Assembly (NCBI GenBank): GCA_916610825.1
Contig: OU744449.1
Location: forward strand, 12,159,520 to 12,223,519
Direction: 5' to 3'
DNA: 64,000 nucleotides
Origin: Haliclystus octoradiatus
Taxonomy: Eukaryota > Cnidaria > Staurozoa > Stauromedusae > Haliclystidae
Below the pieces are notes generated by a model. The model saw nothing but the letters and a program-made list of their open reading frames with translations, was not told the DNA's origin and searched no databases. The position numbers were made by a program, and so were the translations under genes. Below are positions 12,501 to 26,300 of this stretch, piece by piece. How positions within the stretch are numbered: the first letter of the stretch is position 1; every line of letters starts with the position of its first letter.

Positions 12501-13759
12501 AGTATGTACCAAGTAAATGTTCCAATACCGAACTCCCTCCCCCTATACGCAATTGCACATTTCTGATGAACCCCCTGCTGCGTATGCTAGCCCCTGTCAT
12601 CTTTACAAATGTTTCACACAATTCCAGCATAGGATTTGCATTTTTCTTAATGGTGGATTTCTTCAAAGTTTGTGAATTGCGAATGAATAAAACGCACTAC
12701 GCGATAACATATTATACAATTACAGTTAGTAGATTTTGATCGCAATTAGAATTCGAGCAAATCAAAATTTGTTAAAATATAAATTGATAAAACACATGAT
12801 TAATATTCCATTTTCATAGTTACGCTAACTCTAACTGTTGTTATCTTGTGTGACATGCGCGATGCTGTCATGTCGACCACTCAGGTCGGCAATATATTAA
12901 ACAACGACCAGAAGAAATACAGAAAATGGAAGAACAACACCAAAGAGCATTTTGCCGATGTTAAACTATTTTTGATTATAACTGTTATTTCATTGTGTTT
13001 TTATCGTATATTCGTAATTAGTTCTTTGTGCTATATCACTCCTGTAATTATTGTTTGCCGTTGTTGAAAAGTATAATACCATTCCGATAAATTCAATAGA
13101 CAAATTAATAAGATTTTTATATAAAAATTCGCGCATGTTTTTAACTCTCTCTTTTTACATTGCCTGAAGATGATTTTAGATTAAATCGAAACTGTTGCAT
13201 CAATTATTGTGTGTTTTTATTGCATATACCATCATGAAAAACAATAGGCCTACATGATTGCATAATATTATATAGTAATAACAGCTCCTGTATAAATAAA
13301 CAAACAAACAATATACGATATAAATGACAGATTGAAACTTCATATTAACTATATATACTATATATATATTATCATCAAACTATATATTTATATAACTGAA
13401 GAAGAATAAAGAAATAGATCTAGAACCCAATTCCCAACCCATTCAAACTCATGGCATGTAATTATTTGTCTACTGAGCCTGAGACTGCTGTTAACTTGTT
13501 ATAACTAACTTTCTTTTTCTACCAACTTGAAACTAAGCGAATAATATAGTAGCTAGTTTTTCTGTTGATAATCTATGCAGCTAGAGGTAGTGGGGATTTT
13601 TTCATTAGCATAATCAAGTGTGATATTGTGACCTTGTCCTAATATCTACATGGGATCTATATACATCTATATATTATCCTACAGCATACAATTTTATCAT
13701 TACTTACTGATAAGTTGTTGAATACAGCTAATTTGGATTATTTTAGCCTTAAACCGCAT
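9566..13759 (-). CDS. HUS1: HUS1, checkpoint clamp subunit of the 9-1-1 complex (complete, six exons)
   Basis: Exons in coding order: 13759-13708, 12467-12340, 11848-11675, 11528-11421, 10576-10502, 9865-9566. All junctions are GT-AG and the frame is continuous for 278 residues, close to the 280 of human HUS1. It begins MRFKAKI (human MKFRAKI). Exon 2 has KVAKTCVVCLSPTQLSFIL and FWCELSQ; exon 3 has ENFFDEYRIEG and ARAMKSAQSAQAVKIRL; exon 4 has VPINIIPSRFWDDYQ; exon 5 has LPNLKTIKSVVERFKNL; exon 6 has the clamp end VQKVVTFLQGQQ and AVHFLF. HUS1 forms a PCNA-like ring with RAD9 and RAD1 and is loaded at damaged DNA to activate ATR. It is divergent from ZSWIM2 across about 600 bp. Its introns hold one TA-flanked MITE. 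Longer minus-strand frames around exon 2 run into intron and should not be read as coding. Confidence 0.95.
11010..11195. mobile_element. TA-flanked MITE, copy B
   Basis: Inverted relative to the copy at 702. Ends are AGTCAAACCTGTTAAAACGG and TATAGATGTTTAACTGTA. It lies in the HUS1 intron between exons 10502-10576 and 11421-11528. Confidence 0.7.
12846..13230 (+). mobile_element. Possible Penelope-like 3' remnant
   Basis: The stretch CTGAAGATGATTTTAGATT, followed by AAATCGAAACTGTTGCATC (about 13165-13201), resembles the end region seen after the Penelope copies at 1012-1062 and 40395-40443 (CTGATGATG..., CGAAACTTTTTCAGC). No GIY-YIG motif is visible in the frame before it, so the call is weak. 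It lies in HUS1 intron 1. Confidence 0.3.
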
Positions 13760-14362
13760 TGCAAGGCTGAGGACATAAGCATTCTATTGTCAACAATACG
13801 TAAAGTTATTTAGACAACATTCGTCCATTTTGGATCACGTGGTCAATATGTTTCGCGGGCTTTTCTACCATAATACTTGAACAACACAAAAATGATTATG
13901 GAAATATTTGCTTTTGATGGGTGTGGCCTTGTGGCCTAATGGATAAGGCGCCAGCCTCCGGAGCTGGAGATTGTGGGTTCAAGTCCCACCAGGGTCGTTT
14001 CTTGAAATTTGCATTTTCCACTTGTTCCTCCGTCCACAGTGAATCCCACGATGGCAGCTGTTTTGTTCTATTTTCGGCAGCTTGACCTGGATTTGTACAT
14101 GAAATGGAAAATAACGATCAGGCTTCTGATATGATCGACGACGTTGCCATGGCACCAAGTTCCAGGTTTAAACTTGTATATTTGTAATTTCTGTTTCTGT
14201 TTGCCACTCAGGGAAGCATTACAATGAATATAACTGGAACCAATCACGTGTTTCATTTATTTGGACTCTCCGTATTCATCTAATGATCTTTCAGTTTTGT
14301 AATGAGCCATATTAATTGCTCCTCGATGAGCATCTAGACTTTGCCTGATTTGTCAGTGTGTT
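13760..14362. promoter_or_regulatory. Divergent promoter interval HUS1 / ZSWIM2
   Basis: Only 603 bases separate the start codons of the divergent genes, so both core promoters must lie here or in the first introns. It contains a CACGTG E-box at about 13837 and a complete tRNA-Arg gene at 13925-13997, whose internal Pol III boxes could affect both promoters. No clear TATA box was identified. Confidence 0.55.
13925..13997 (+). tRNA. tRNA-Arg (anticodon CCG)
   Basis: The 73 bases fold as a standard cloverleaf without an intron. The acceptor stem GGCCTTG pairs with CAGGGTC (two G-T pairs). The D stem is GCCT/AGGC. The anticodon stem CCAGC/GCTGG encloses loop CTCCGGA with anticodon CCG. The T stem GTGGG/CCCAC encloses TTCAAGT. 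The A box (TGGCCTAATGG) and B box (GTTCAAGTC) match the Pol III consensus. The discriminator base is G. Only a weak T run follows, with TTTT at about 14013. It reads CGG arginine codons. Confidence 0.95.
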
Positions 14363-17300
14363 ATGTCTCGAGAGACAAAATGGCGACAGCTTTGTCCTGA
14401 ATTGGTCAACCAAAGAATTACCAAAGCTACAGAGGAAAGGCTATACATACTAAGGCAAACTGGACCAACTGGTTTCCTTGTAAAAGGTGAAAATAGTTCC
14501 AAAAGTTACAAGGTAGGCCTATTTATGAATCAGCGTGAATCATAATTGGTAGACTAATCAATGCGGCTGGTCTGTGATATTCCAGATTTCCAGGAATCCA
14601 GGGCATTACTAGGAAGCAGATAGGCCTACGCCAGTAGGGCTAGATCGATAGATAGATAGCCTGTACAAAAATGTAAATGGACTTGACTTTCGAGAATTAC
14701 ATTCAAGGTAAATAGGCATGTTCCTATTGGCTATTAACATGAAGGAATATTCATGTTCCACATATTATCAAAAAGAATGTAATCTTGACCCAGTCCCAGA
14801 CTGAAAAGTTTGTTGTGCGCGCCTGAGATCTCAGGACTTTCCAACATAGGATTTCAACTAAACTTGATTGATCTCAGGTGCGCAAATTGCAATATTTTCA
14901 GTCTGGACCCAGTCTGCAGATAATGGCAGTTTTCGAGATATTGGGTGAGCAACAGCAAATACTTTATTGACGTTTGACTGTAAAATATCTAAATATCGCT
15001 GAATCTCGTGTGCCATCTCCATAATCTGCAGACTAGATCTTGACGAGATCTCGGGACGGTAGCCCCAAAAAAGTTTGGGGGCATCTGATCTAATATTTGA
15101 CTGCAGGGGATGTTTGTTTTATCTCCACACAGAATTTCACATTCCATCTGTGCTCCAAAATATTATTTATTTAGACGAGTTGAACCCTAGTCCGTAGCAG
15201 CCTTATAAGAGCGATATTTTTGCAAAATTTGTCGCTCAAAATTCTGTTGACCCTTCTTTTTCGGCGTTACATACACGTTTTACCAGACAGGAGGCCCACC
15301 ATGTTTTGCAAGCATTTTATTCGCTCTTTGAGGAAAACAGTTTGCGTAAATCTGGAATATCTCAATTTTGGCATCATTGTTGAACAAATGTTGAGCAAAT
15401 GTTGCGTTCATTTAGCTGGGTCTCAATATATGCCGCTTTCTGCGAACATGAAGTGTGCATTCAAATTGATATAGGCCTACCAATCATTTATCTTTTACAG
15501 CCTATCAAATGAAGTGTTACTAGAACCAGTTGTAGCACAACATTTTGTTTGCATCGTTCAAGCGTTTCCTTGATTAGCATTTACACAGAATTACATTATT
15601 TAGTTAAATCAAATCGTTCTTCCAATATCTACCGTATCCTGTAAAATATATTGTTGTAAAATTGTAGTGTTAGGTCTACTATATATATTTGTAACAAATG
15701 ACCGCGATAAAAAACATAAAGTATGATATTATATCTTCATGACGTCATCAGTTATATAGATACAAAATAAAAAATGACAAATATGCATGATTGCAAGCAT
15801 TTCATAAATAAGACAATCAGTTTTGTTTTTGCATTTATTCAAAACACAGATATTTATAAATCAGTTTTGTGGAAATATTATTTGAGCTTATTCAAGTCCT
15901 GAGTAAATGATAGCCTAGTGATGATGATGATCTCACTTCCTCTTTTGTTTGTAGGTTTACCTTGGTAATCCACACAGTTGCTCCTGTTCAAATTTCCGCA
16001 AAGATAAAGAGTTGTGTATTCATATTTTGTGGTGAGGAGTAAGCTGTATTGTTCATGGCTCACAGATAAGACCCCAGCTATGGAAGTATATATCTGTTAA
16101 CTAGTTAATGTCAGCACTCAGGTTGTAGTGAGAGGGAACCTGTAATGTATTAACTCCTTTCTCATCTGCTTGCCCTTTATCGTGTCAACACCAATAACAC
16201 TACTGGTCCTTCTTCACAATGGCTCAATTATCTAAAGTCATATGAACACTTCCTTCATCCTCTTTCTGTTAGTAGCTAGTGTAATGATATGACAGCAATC
16301 AAATATATATGCTCAAACTTCTATGTATGTCTGTCTGTTACTAATACTCATATGCCTCTTATCAACCCGCTATGAAAATATTGAGGTAAAGTAAACAGTA
16401 GTTGGGGTGTGGCCTACAATCTACAATGTAAAATACTCAGTCTTTGGGTGCATGCGCTATATGTCAATCTTTTGAATACCTTTATTTCAATTTATAACTT
16501 GATAATAATAACGATAGAGCTCTTACAATTTTTTGACCTCCTAAAACAACCCTTGCGAAAAAAATCCATGAGCTCATGAACAGTCACAAAGAGTTCATCA
16601 TCACTTCATGAACCGGTTCATGAACATGTTCATGAACGTGAAATTGCCTGAAAGTTCATAAACAGTTCATGAACTTTTGAGCAATTTCACGTTCATGTAG
16701 TGTTCATAAATTTTTTTCAAAACATATCTTTATTTTTCGAGCAGAATTATTGAAAATAAGAGGTTTTCGGTATTTTCAGATTTTCTTATTTGTGTTTAAA
16801 AAATAAGGAGGACAAGCGCACAATGATTCTTCGCTTATTCTAGACTTTTTGTAGCCTAACATACAAGGCATCCTGATAAAACAATTCAAACAAATTGCAT
16901 TTCAAGGGAATTAGTTAACCTTGGTCTGATATCATTCTCTTAAATCATTACCACTGAAGAAAATTCAAAACAAAAGTTTTCCCCGTATTTTTTTTGTGTC
17001 CAAACAAAAAAGTCTAAAAATACCAAGAACCGCTCATTTTCAATTATAATTGTGATTGAAATATAGTGATACGTTTTTGTGAAAATGTCGTAAGTGAGGT
17101 TACAAAAACATATAATTGAGGATGTTAATGATACTGGCTGAAGTAGCTGTCTTAGATTTGAATTACTATGTTCAATGTTTGAAGATGTTGATTACAGTTT
17201 AGTTGAATTATTTACGCAAAGGTAAGATAATATTATAAACTTTTGAAAACTCTTGAAAACGCAAATTTGAGCTGAATTATCTTGGTTCTGATTATATTAT

Positions 17301-20300
17301 CTTGGTGATATCATAATCAAATCTTTTGATTGCTTAACCTTTCCATGTGGTTACTAACGAGCTGTATTAAAATCGAGCAATCAAACAGACAATCTTGACA
17401 AAGACATATTGAAAAGTTACAACCTGTTTCTAATTTAAAGTTATTTTGAAAGCTTCTACAACAAACATTGAACAGCAGAACAATTGGTAACAATAATAAG
17501 CTTTATTTTCAGAACGTTTCAACTACAAGCTGTAATAATTATCAAGTAACCAATTTAAGATTTAAAAGACATTTATTTAAAGCTAATTTGTATTTTGTAT
17601 ATTTCTAATTTTAAATTTTTTTAGCAATTAAATCAATGTAATTGATCGATTGAACATTCAATAAGGGAAATTAAAAATTTTTGATTTACAAAAACACCTA
17701 AAAGGATTATATAAAATCATAAGTATTTTAATTTTAATTGATTGAGATATCAATCTGTTATGCAAACATAGCAACGGGATCAACTTGGATAGCGCAATAA
17801 GATTGTTCATTTTAGTCTAACAGAGCAGCATCATTATGTCTATAACTCATTGTTATGTTTGTGTCTTCAGGATCCTTCTTAGAAAATTTCGAGTTTCAGC
17901 TGAAGATGCAAGTAAGTCACATTCATAATCAATGTAAGCAGAATGATAGCCAATAATCTATGCATTCAAACAAATCGGCAAATTTAAAAAGATTATTGTA
18001 TCAGGTATTTCGTTTAAGCTCATCAGAGAAGAATTTTCATTGTGAATGTAGGCCTAATAATATCAAACTGCTGACATTGTATCGGCAACAACATTATCCT
18101 CGTTTAAGTCACATTTTGACAGTGACATCTTCAACTTTATAAATGTCTATACATTCCCGTATTAATTCTTCTAACTTATCGTAGTGATTAATTTTTTAGC
18201 CTTAATTTTAACAATACCGGTACATAATTTATTCTTTCTTATTCATGTAAGAGCAAAATTTGCATTGCCTTTCTATATGCAACCTGTTTATTTTATGATG
18301 ATATGTCCTTCCAAAAATAAAGACACACATATACACATTTTATTGATCTTAGGTAGGCCTATCCAGCTTCCTTTTTAAATTTTTGTCTTTGCCACTTTAA
18401 TTTTAATTATTTTAATATTATTGATTATTGATTATAGTAACATTTTAAAGAAAGAACCTGACACTATTACATTACTGTATCAAGTTGCCTTTTAAAGATC
18501 AAGGCATAAGTAATAAAGTCAGAAGAGATATATCATCTCTTTGTGAAAAAAAATAACTGGTAACATTTTATCTGTTTTCATCACGTCGAAAACTCAAAGG
18601 TGATTTGAGACACTGTGAAGCCAAACCCAAACTTCTTTCTAAACATTGCGTTATCTATCGTTTTAAATGTGGTTTGTGTGACTCAAGCTATGTAGGTTAT
18701 GCAAAACTCCAACTACACCAGAGAATAGGAGAGCATAGCGAAAAGAGTTTAGCGATTGGAAAGCAAATTGAACAACAAAATCAAGCAATAGACACTGTAA
18801 TATATGATTTCAAAGTTTTGAAACATTGCTGCTCAGAATAGTTGCCTCATATATATAAAATGTTATTCATTAGGGACCTGAAACAGAACTTAACTTATCA
18901 ATCAGATTTAATACGATCAAAACTGTTTTAGGTCAATTTCTTCAATTTATTTATTAAAACAAAAGGCATGGATTAGAAATAAATAAATTATTTACAGTAT
19001 AAAAGTTGACTTAATAAAATTATATTTCGTTCACTCTTGAAAATGTTCAAAGACAATTTTTTGTTATCAAAATAATCTATGCCTAGTTATATAAGCATTT
19101 CCTGAATTTCATTGAGTTCATGAACTGTTCATGAATTTTGCAGGAACATTTTATAAATTGTCTGTAGTATTATTGTTATTATAGTGTCATCTTTGCATCA
19201 CTTCCTTTACTATTCATAGTAACTCATGTAAATACAATACTACTACACTGTCTATGAACCTTTCACAAACTGTTCATGAATGTTAAATGGCCTGTTTCTC
19301 ATGAACTTTTCCACAGAAGTAGTTTTCATTGCCGATTGCTTTTGCTGCCAGGATACTTAATGTGAAAAATTCCCATATGGTTATTTGTCCAGGCTTTTAG
19401 GATTCTTGTGAGTGGGGTAGTTTCCTATTGAATTTCAAGACGCTGTCTGAGCATTCAGATAGCCAATCCTCTAGACCAATGAATGGGCGTTAAACATTTT
19501 AGATTGCAAACAGTTACTTATTATTTCCTATCTTTTAACGGCAATTATAGCTTGGCATTTTAATATTTTGCTAAAAATATATATTGCCTATCTATTGATA
19601 CAGTAAGCAATCTACTATGTAGCAGAGTTCATGAATCTAAAATTTCCCGATTTCATGACATAACATAAACAGTTCATGAACTGTTAAAAAAATGATCAGC
19701 TCATTTATATTATTTCTCATGAGAATTGTCAGTACTTTATAAATGCTTCCTTTTGATAGTATCAATAGCCTACATACGTATGTCTACTATTCCATTCTTT
19801 TAATTATGTTGACAAACTGGCATGTAATTATGATTCCAAATACGGTATGCGCATATATTTTGAAATGAATGAATTTGACCTTCAAACGCATAATATGTTA
19901 AATGTCCATAAGCACCTGACTGCCCCTGCGAAAAAAAGTTCATGAGTTCATGAACGTGAAATTGCCAAAAGTTCATGAACTGTTCATGAACAGTTCATGA
20001 ATTGTTCATGAATAGTTCATGAACTGTTCATAAACTTTTGGGCAATTTCGCGTTCATGAACTCTTTGTGACTGTTCATGAACTGTTCATGAACTGTTCAT
20101 GAACCAACAAAAAAATGTTCATGAATTGTTCGTGAACTCATGGATTTTTTCGCAGGGGTGGGTTCGCAAAATGACACGCAATGACGGAAAACATGTTATA
20201 ATACAAATGTAATCTAATACACACATGCATAAGCTTGTAACCACTTAAAAAATAAAGCTGTTGATCTATCACATTATAGCCTTCAGTTCTTCTAACAATC

Positions 20301-23300
20301 ACATGATGATACATCATTCACTACCAATATTATATCGATCACCAGGCCATGTGAACAACATTATTTGTTCATCGGTCTGTATCCATGTCTTGAGTATTAG
20401 TCAATCTATCTACTGACATTACGTCTTTTGCTTTTAGTTATTTATCAGTTAGCATTAGTGGAGAGAGAGGTTAATAATGTAATACAAGGATTTCATTCAG
20501 CAATCCAGCCACCAAGAGTAAAGACACCAACTAAAACCAAAGACGATGGTGAAAAAGATTCATTGCCGCAAAAGTTGCCAGAAAAAGATGATGTTTGCTC
20601 AATTTGTCAAGAGCCTTTGAAATTGAAAGCGCAAGCATTGACATTTTGCAAGTTAGTGTCACACTATTTTATAATAAAATTCAATATGATTCAACTATTG
20701 TTGTGGCTAAACGATATTTTTCAACTGTAGGTCTTGGGCATTAGGCTTCACGTTTTTAGGGCATGGATTTAAAAACAAATATTACTTTGAAAAAAGGAAA
20801 GATTTTGCAAGCATAGCTTTTTCCGTTGCTTAAAACAGATAGTGGATGAATCGCATGCTTTCTGTTAGTTTGATATTATATTAAACAGTGTGAATTATGA
20901 ATGTTAGTAATATTTTCCCTTTTTACATCTTTTTTAAATTTGACATCAATATGCTTTTATTAATTTCAGATTTGGTTGTGGAAATACAATCCATACAAAA
21001 TGTATGAAGGTGTATGCTGATCATCAAAAGTCAAATGGTGAAACTGTTGTTAAATGTCCATTATGTCGTTGTGAATTTGGAAGTTTTCATGTGAGTAGAA
21101 AAGGTTGCCCTGTGAAAAAGTTGTTCATGAATTGTTCAAACTGTTCATCAACCTCTTGAGGCCAAATTACTTGTTTTGACCATTTTCGTGAACCTTTCAT
21201 GAAAAGTTCATACAAATTCTGTAATTTAATATTCATGAACTGCTTTCACAGGAGTAACTTGTTACAAAGCTCTAGCAAGTTCCTCAGATTTATTTGAGTT
21301 TACATACTGTACTGATGTCTGATGTATGGAGCTAAAGTATTGACAGTAGATAGCCTACTTTTATTCTAGTAATTTGTTGGCCAATATAATAATATGTACT
21401 TGCTTATTTCTATAATATTACTTCTCTTTTCAACCTAAGACCGAAGTAATACCATTGAACTTTTGCAATCTATGTTGCCATTTTGATTGCAGTGTAATCC
21501 TGTAATATCACTAGGCCTACTAATATTATCTGAAGATCCACTTAATATCATTGAATTTTGAAACCAGTGTCTATCAAACTAAACTAATTCACTGCAATTA
21601 ATGTCACAACCCGCTTATTATCACGATTTTGGATCATCTCAAGACCACAATATTAGGGAGGTTTATTTTTTTGACGAGACGAAATCTGTGAAAAATTACG
21701 TCATGGTTATCAAATTAGAAAAGATTTTAAAGTAAACTGTGTTTGCTGGTTGTTCATTAAAAGATTAGAAAACTACCGAGGTATGTTTATATGACTTGTA
21801 TTAAGAAAAGTTTTTAATTCAATTTTTGATTTTCTGAAGATTTATTCAGAAATTTTCTTGAATAATTTAAGGAACAAAAATTGCAACGTTTTTTACAGTG
21901 ACTAGCTCTGTTTTCTTCTTCAGATCCACACCCACAATATTATCAGCTATTGTAAATTTTTTCTGAACTCTGGTCCTACTAGGCAAGGCCCAGCATTCCT
22001 CTGAAATGGGTCAATTATAAATGTTTATATTTATGTTTTTGCGTTGTCTTTTGTTGAAAAGCATTGATACCGGTACTGTAGAAAAATTTTGTTTATTCTG
22101 TTTGACAAATATGACTTAATTCCAGGCTACACAAAATAAAACTTGTGAAAGATCTTGTCTCATCAAAAGTCTAAACTCCCTCTTAACAAGTTTACACTAC
22201 TACTCTGAGAATCATGTAGGCCAACTTTTTAATGAATAGTCCATTAACAGTCCTCAAAATGTTCAGGAAAATGTTGACAGTTTCACCATTGTACACTTTT
22301 GGTTACCCGGTTCATGAGCTCATTAGTTATTCTGCAGGGGTTGTGATAGTCTGTGTGCAGACAGACTTTTTCTTTGTATAGTCTGTCTGCGTATTGGCGC
22401 TGAGTATCACATACTAAGTGTTTGTACTGGATATATTAGATAAGTATTTTTGAATTGGGCTTTCCCGTCATTACTCAATTCCATTATTTTAAAACATCTC
22501 AACAATGTTCTATTCCCATATTTTATTAGCCAATCACAACATGCTACCAAAACGTGGTAGTGGAAAGAACAATACCGGCTATACAAAGAAAAAGTCTGTC
22601 AGAAAAAACCATAACAAATTTATTTACGATTTACATTAACATCACGATAAACCAAAATCCTTGAGGTTGAATGCAATTTGAATAAATACAACAAATAGAA
22701 CCTTTTAGGGATTTGTCGACTTGTACAAAGTACATGTACAGTTGTGGCTTGATATTTACAACCCTGACATTTTACTGTAGGAAGTCAACCAGGGATTTGT
22801 AAAACAACTAAATCAACAAAAGAGAAAAGAATCAACGGTCCATGTTGGAAAGACCTGCCGCAGTTGTAGTAAAACACCCATCAAAGGAATGTGCTACAGG
22901 TATTTGAACAATATTTCCACTATATTAATCGACTTCAACAAATGTGTCCTCAAGTAATAGAGCAATGTATACTGTATCAACCATTCAACCTTCTATCAAA
23001 TGTGCCACAATTATAATTCTATTTCTAGAATTGTTTTACATTAGCTAATTACAATATATTCTTCAGTAATTACAAAGTCGAATGCATCTTTGCAGTTCAT
23101 TAAGGAAATCAGACCTTCTGCAATCTGCTGCAGTACTGAAGATAAATAAATGTAACACTTTTACCGACATTTGAATCTTGAACGACTTAATTTTACATGT
23201 CATTATATCCCAACTTGTCTATCTTAATAAACTAAAATAAATGATTTTTCAATTGACATTGTCTCAAACATTAAATTACTAGGAAACATTATTTATTGAT

Positions 23301-26300
23301 GTAGCTATTTTCCTTTCCAATTGATAGCTTTCAGCTTTTCTTTTCTATATTTTCTGTAGGTGTTGTGATTGCTCTGATTTTTATGTATGTGGAGTGTGTA
23401 TTGGTGCTATTATTCACCCAAATCATCAATTTGAATGGAAAAAAGTAAGTTAACACCTGATTTAGTGCGATGTACTTTATCTAAAATCAATTATATTTGT
23501 CATTAAGATGTCATTACTCTGTAAGGTTAATGCAATTGTCAACAGCTTTCCCGAGGGGTTGACCCAGGGGCTTTGTGCAAACACTCCCACCAAGGAACTG
23601 TTGAGCCACTGATACATGCAGAACTATTTTGATAAATCAAATTCTCTGTGAAAAAATATGCAAGAAATCACTAAAATATTTTTCAAGAAAAAACATGTAT
23701 TCATGACCTTTGTCCCATAGGGGATCATTTTCCATTGATTCACAGTGTTAAAGACTGCATGATTTAATGGACTTTGAAGGCTTTGACTGTGCCTTAAGCT
23801 TTCCTAGTCGACTGCCAGTACATTTTTGCATTTCAGTGTACATTTTAGAATTAAAATACTCAAGCCTCAACATCAATATTCTGAAAAATAATCATCATTA
23901 ATTATCTATATTCCTCAGATGTATTCACAAATGTTCATATATTTCAGTTCGAAATGAGTGTTACTGCTCCAATAAGCTATGGATCATTGTATGATTTCAA
24001 TACTGTACTTTCCTGTTAATACGTATATGACATATTTGTTCACAAAGAAGGATGTTATTGCTTGTCGGATGACGAATTGGAACTGTTATGGCATTAATTA
24101 TCTTAGGATCTGTCAGACTGTTTATCCCATTGATAACAAAACAATACAATATTTCATACAAAATTCACACTAGTAATGTTTCTAAACATGTTCTTGTCTT
24201 CATCTTAGATTCATCTTATCCGGCACATAGTACGATAGTTGGTAAATCTATTAAATTTCTGTGTTTATATTTTTACGTTATTCAGAAAGCTTATCAACAA
24301 TGGCAATTACTTGAAACCATACTTCCTATCAATGAGCCAATGGCAATCGAATGCAATGTACTACCTCTTTTGAAATACTTTGACCAGTTATCAATTGGCA
24401 ATGTGAGCCACAAAAAGAATACAAGCCGTGCAGATAATAATGTCAGGTATCTTAGATTGCAGGCCTCGATTTTGATATAATTATATATTGAGCATTACGG
24501 TATATACAAGATTGAACATTTTAGGATCTACGATTTCTGGGCCTATCATTATTAATTCTTTCACAGTAAACCACAAAAGCTCAATCATCAAGCAAGTTTA
24601 CAATTTAATAGACAAATTATCCATTTAATATTATTGATTTCTTCTTTAAATTGTACAATATTCATTTTTATGGCCTAAAAATGCTACATTCAACCAAGGG
24701 GTTGAAGTTATCATCAAACATTGTGTTACCTCAACAGACCATTACCCATTCATAAGAAGAACAAGTTATCACAACGAGAGGATGAAACAATTGATTTAAT
24801 GATAACTGGCAACCATTCATCAACAGATTCATCTTGTTCTGGTATTCTGATAAGAAGCGCTCCTGTACGAAAACCACTTAAATTGCCACCTCTATCTAAT
24901 AGTATCCAACGCAGCCATTCAGCTAGGATTTCAAGGTAAATTTTCTCTACTTGAATGAAAATGCTCTTGAATCCCAATTAGCATTCGTTAATGTTCTGCT
25001 TTTGGAAGATCCTAATAATTCAAATTATTAATATTCACAAATTTTTCCCACACACATTATAAGCCTAAGGTACAATGTAAAGTTCTTTGATTGAAGCTTC
25101 AAGGAGAATGAATCTGAATTCAACCATTTCTGTTGTTGTTGGATTCTTTGTTTATATAATTCCTCCTTGGCTCCGACTTCAGTTCAGACTGTTGTAAAAC
25201 ATACAGGTGATATTTTGTCTCAGTTTCAAAGACAATATACGATTCAGAAACGCAAGGATCTTCACTTTGATTGATCAATAAGCTGTGTGCAGACCTCCTA
25301 GCATTGTCCTTGGATTTTGATTCTTGTTGATGAATAAAACAAATTTCTGAGATGCTTTTTTCTTTTTCCTTTCTTCTTTAACAGTAATTCCCAGTGTTGT
25401 CTTTTTAATGTTAGATCAATTCCTGAAAGACATTCCCTAGCTGCATCTCCCCTCGATAACCTCCTCTCTGTGAATGGTTCACCGTCAGATGTTAATGCTG
25501 CACCTTCATCATTACGCACACATACGGTGAGTCTACCCCTTTCTTCATTGACTTCAACATCATTTTGATTTTAATTTTTGTTGCAGTGTGTTGCATGGAT
25601 GAAGGAAATTTAAATAGTAGCATTCTACTAGTAATCGCAAGCTAGGGTTGTGGAATGCCAGTAACTTTACTACAGTCTGATTTGCTTAACGTCCCCTTTC
25701 ACGGTACAGAATTTAATGGTCATACAGTATAAACGATTTCAAAATTATATGTAAACATTTTATGATCAAAAAACTTCAAATCATAGTTCATATAGTGGAA
25801 CTATATAAACTATGATCAAATGGAACCTTTTCCATAAACATTATTCATAAACATTTTGTAGTAATCCATAAGTAGTGCGCTGAATAATGTTTTATGGCTC
25901 ACATGTTTTGAAAATAAATGTGTGATGGCTCACACAGATGGTTCTAGTGACTCACTGTCTCAGTTACGTTACTATAGTATATGTCAGTATACAATTATCT
26001 ACTCATGGTTCTCATCTCACGTGTTGCCTTCTCAGCCAACCATGCTGCGAAGAACAATAATTTACATTTATATTAATATAATTTCACATTATAAGGTACA
26101 TTTATAGAATAGACACAGAGATGAGGCAAATCCTTTTCCGTTACTCGGAGTTTCACACGTTTACTTTGCGTTCATCATCCGTCTGATGAACGGAAAGTAA
26201 ACGTGGAAAACTTCGAGTAATGGAAAAGGCTTTTGCGTCATCTTTGTGTCTATTCTATATTATGCTCTGTCTTGACAAACATTGAGCACTCTCACATACA

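Noticed and set aside
12340-12666. 122-residue minus-strand frame as a separate gene
   Set aside because: Only 12467-12340 matches HUS1. The rest is intron on both sides.
15737-15750. Second TGACGTCA site as a promoter element
   Set aside because: It lies in a Penelope remnant inside a ZSWIM2 intron, so a promoter role is not supported.
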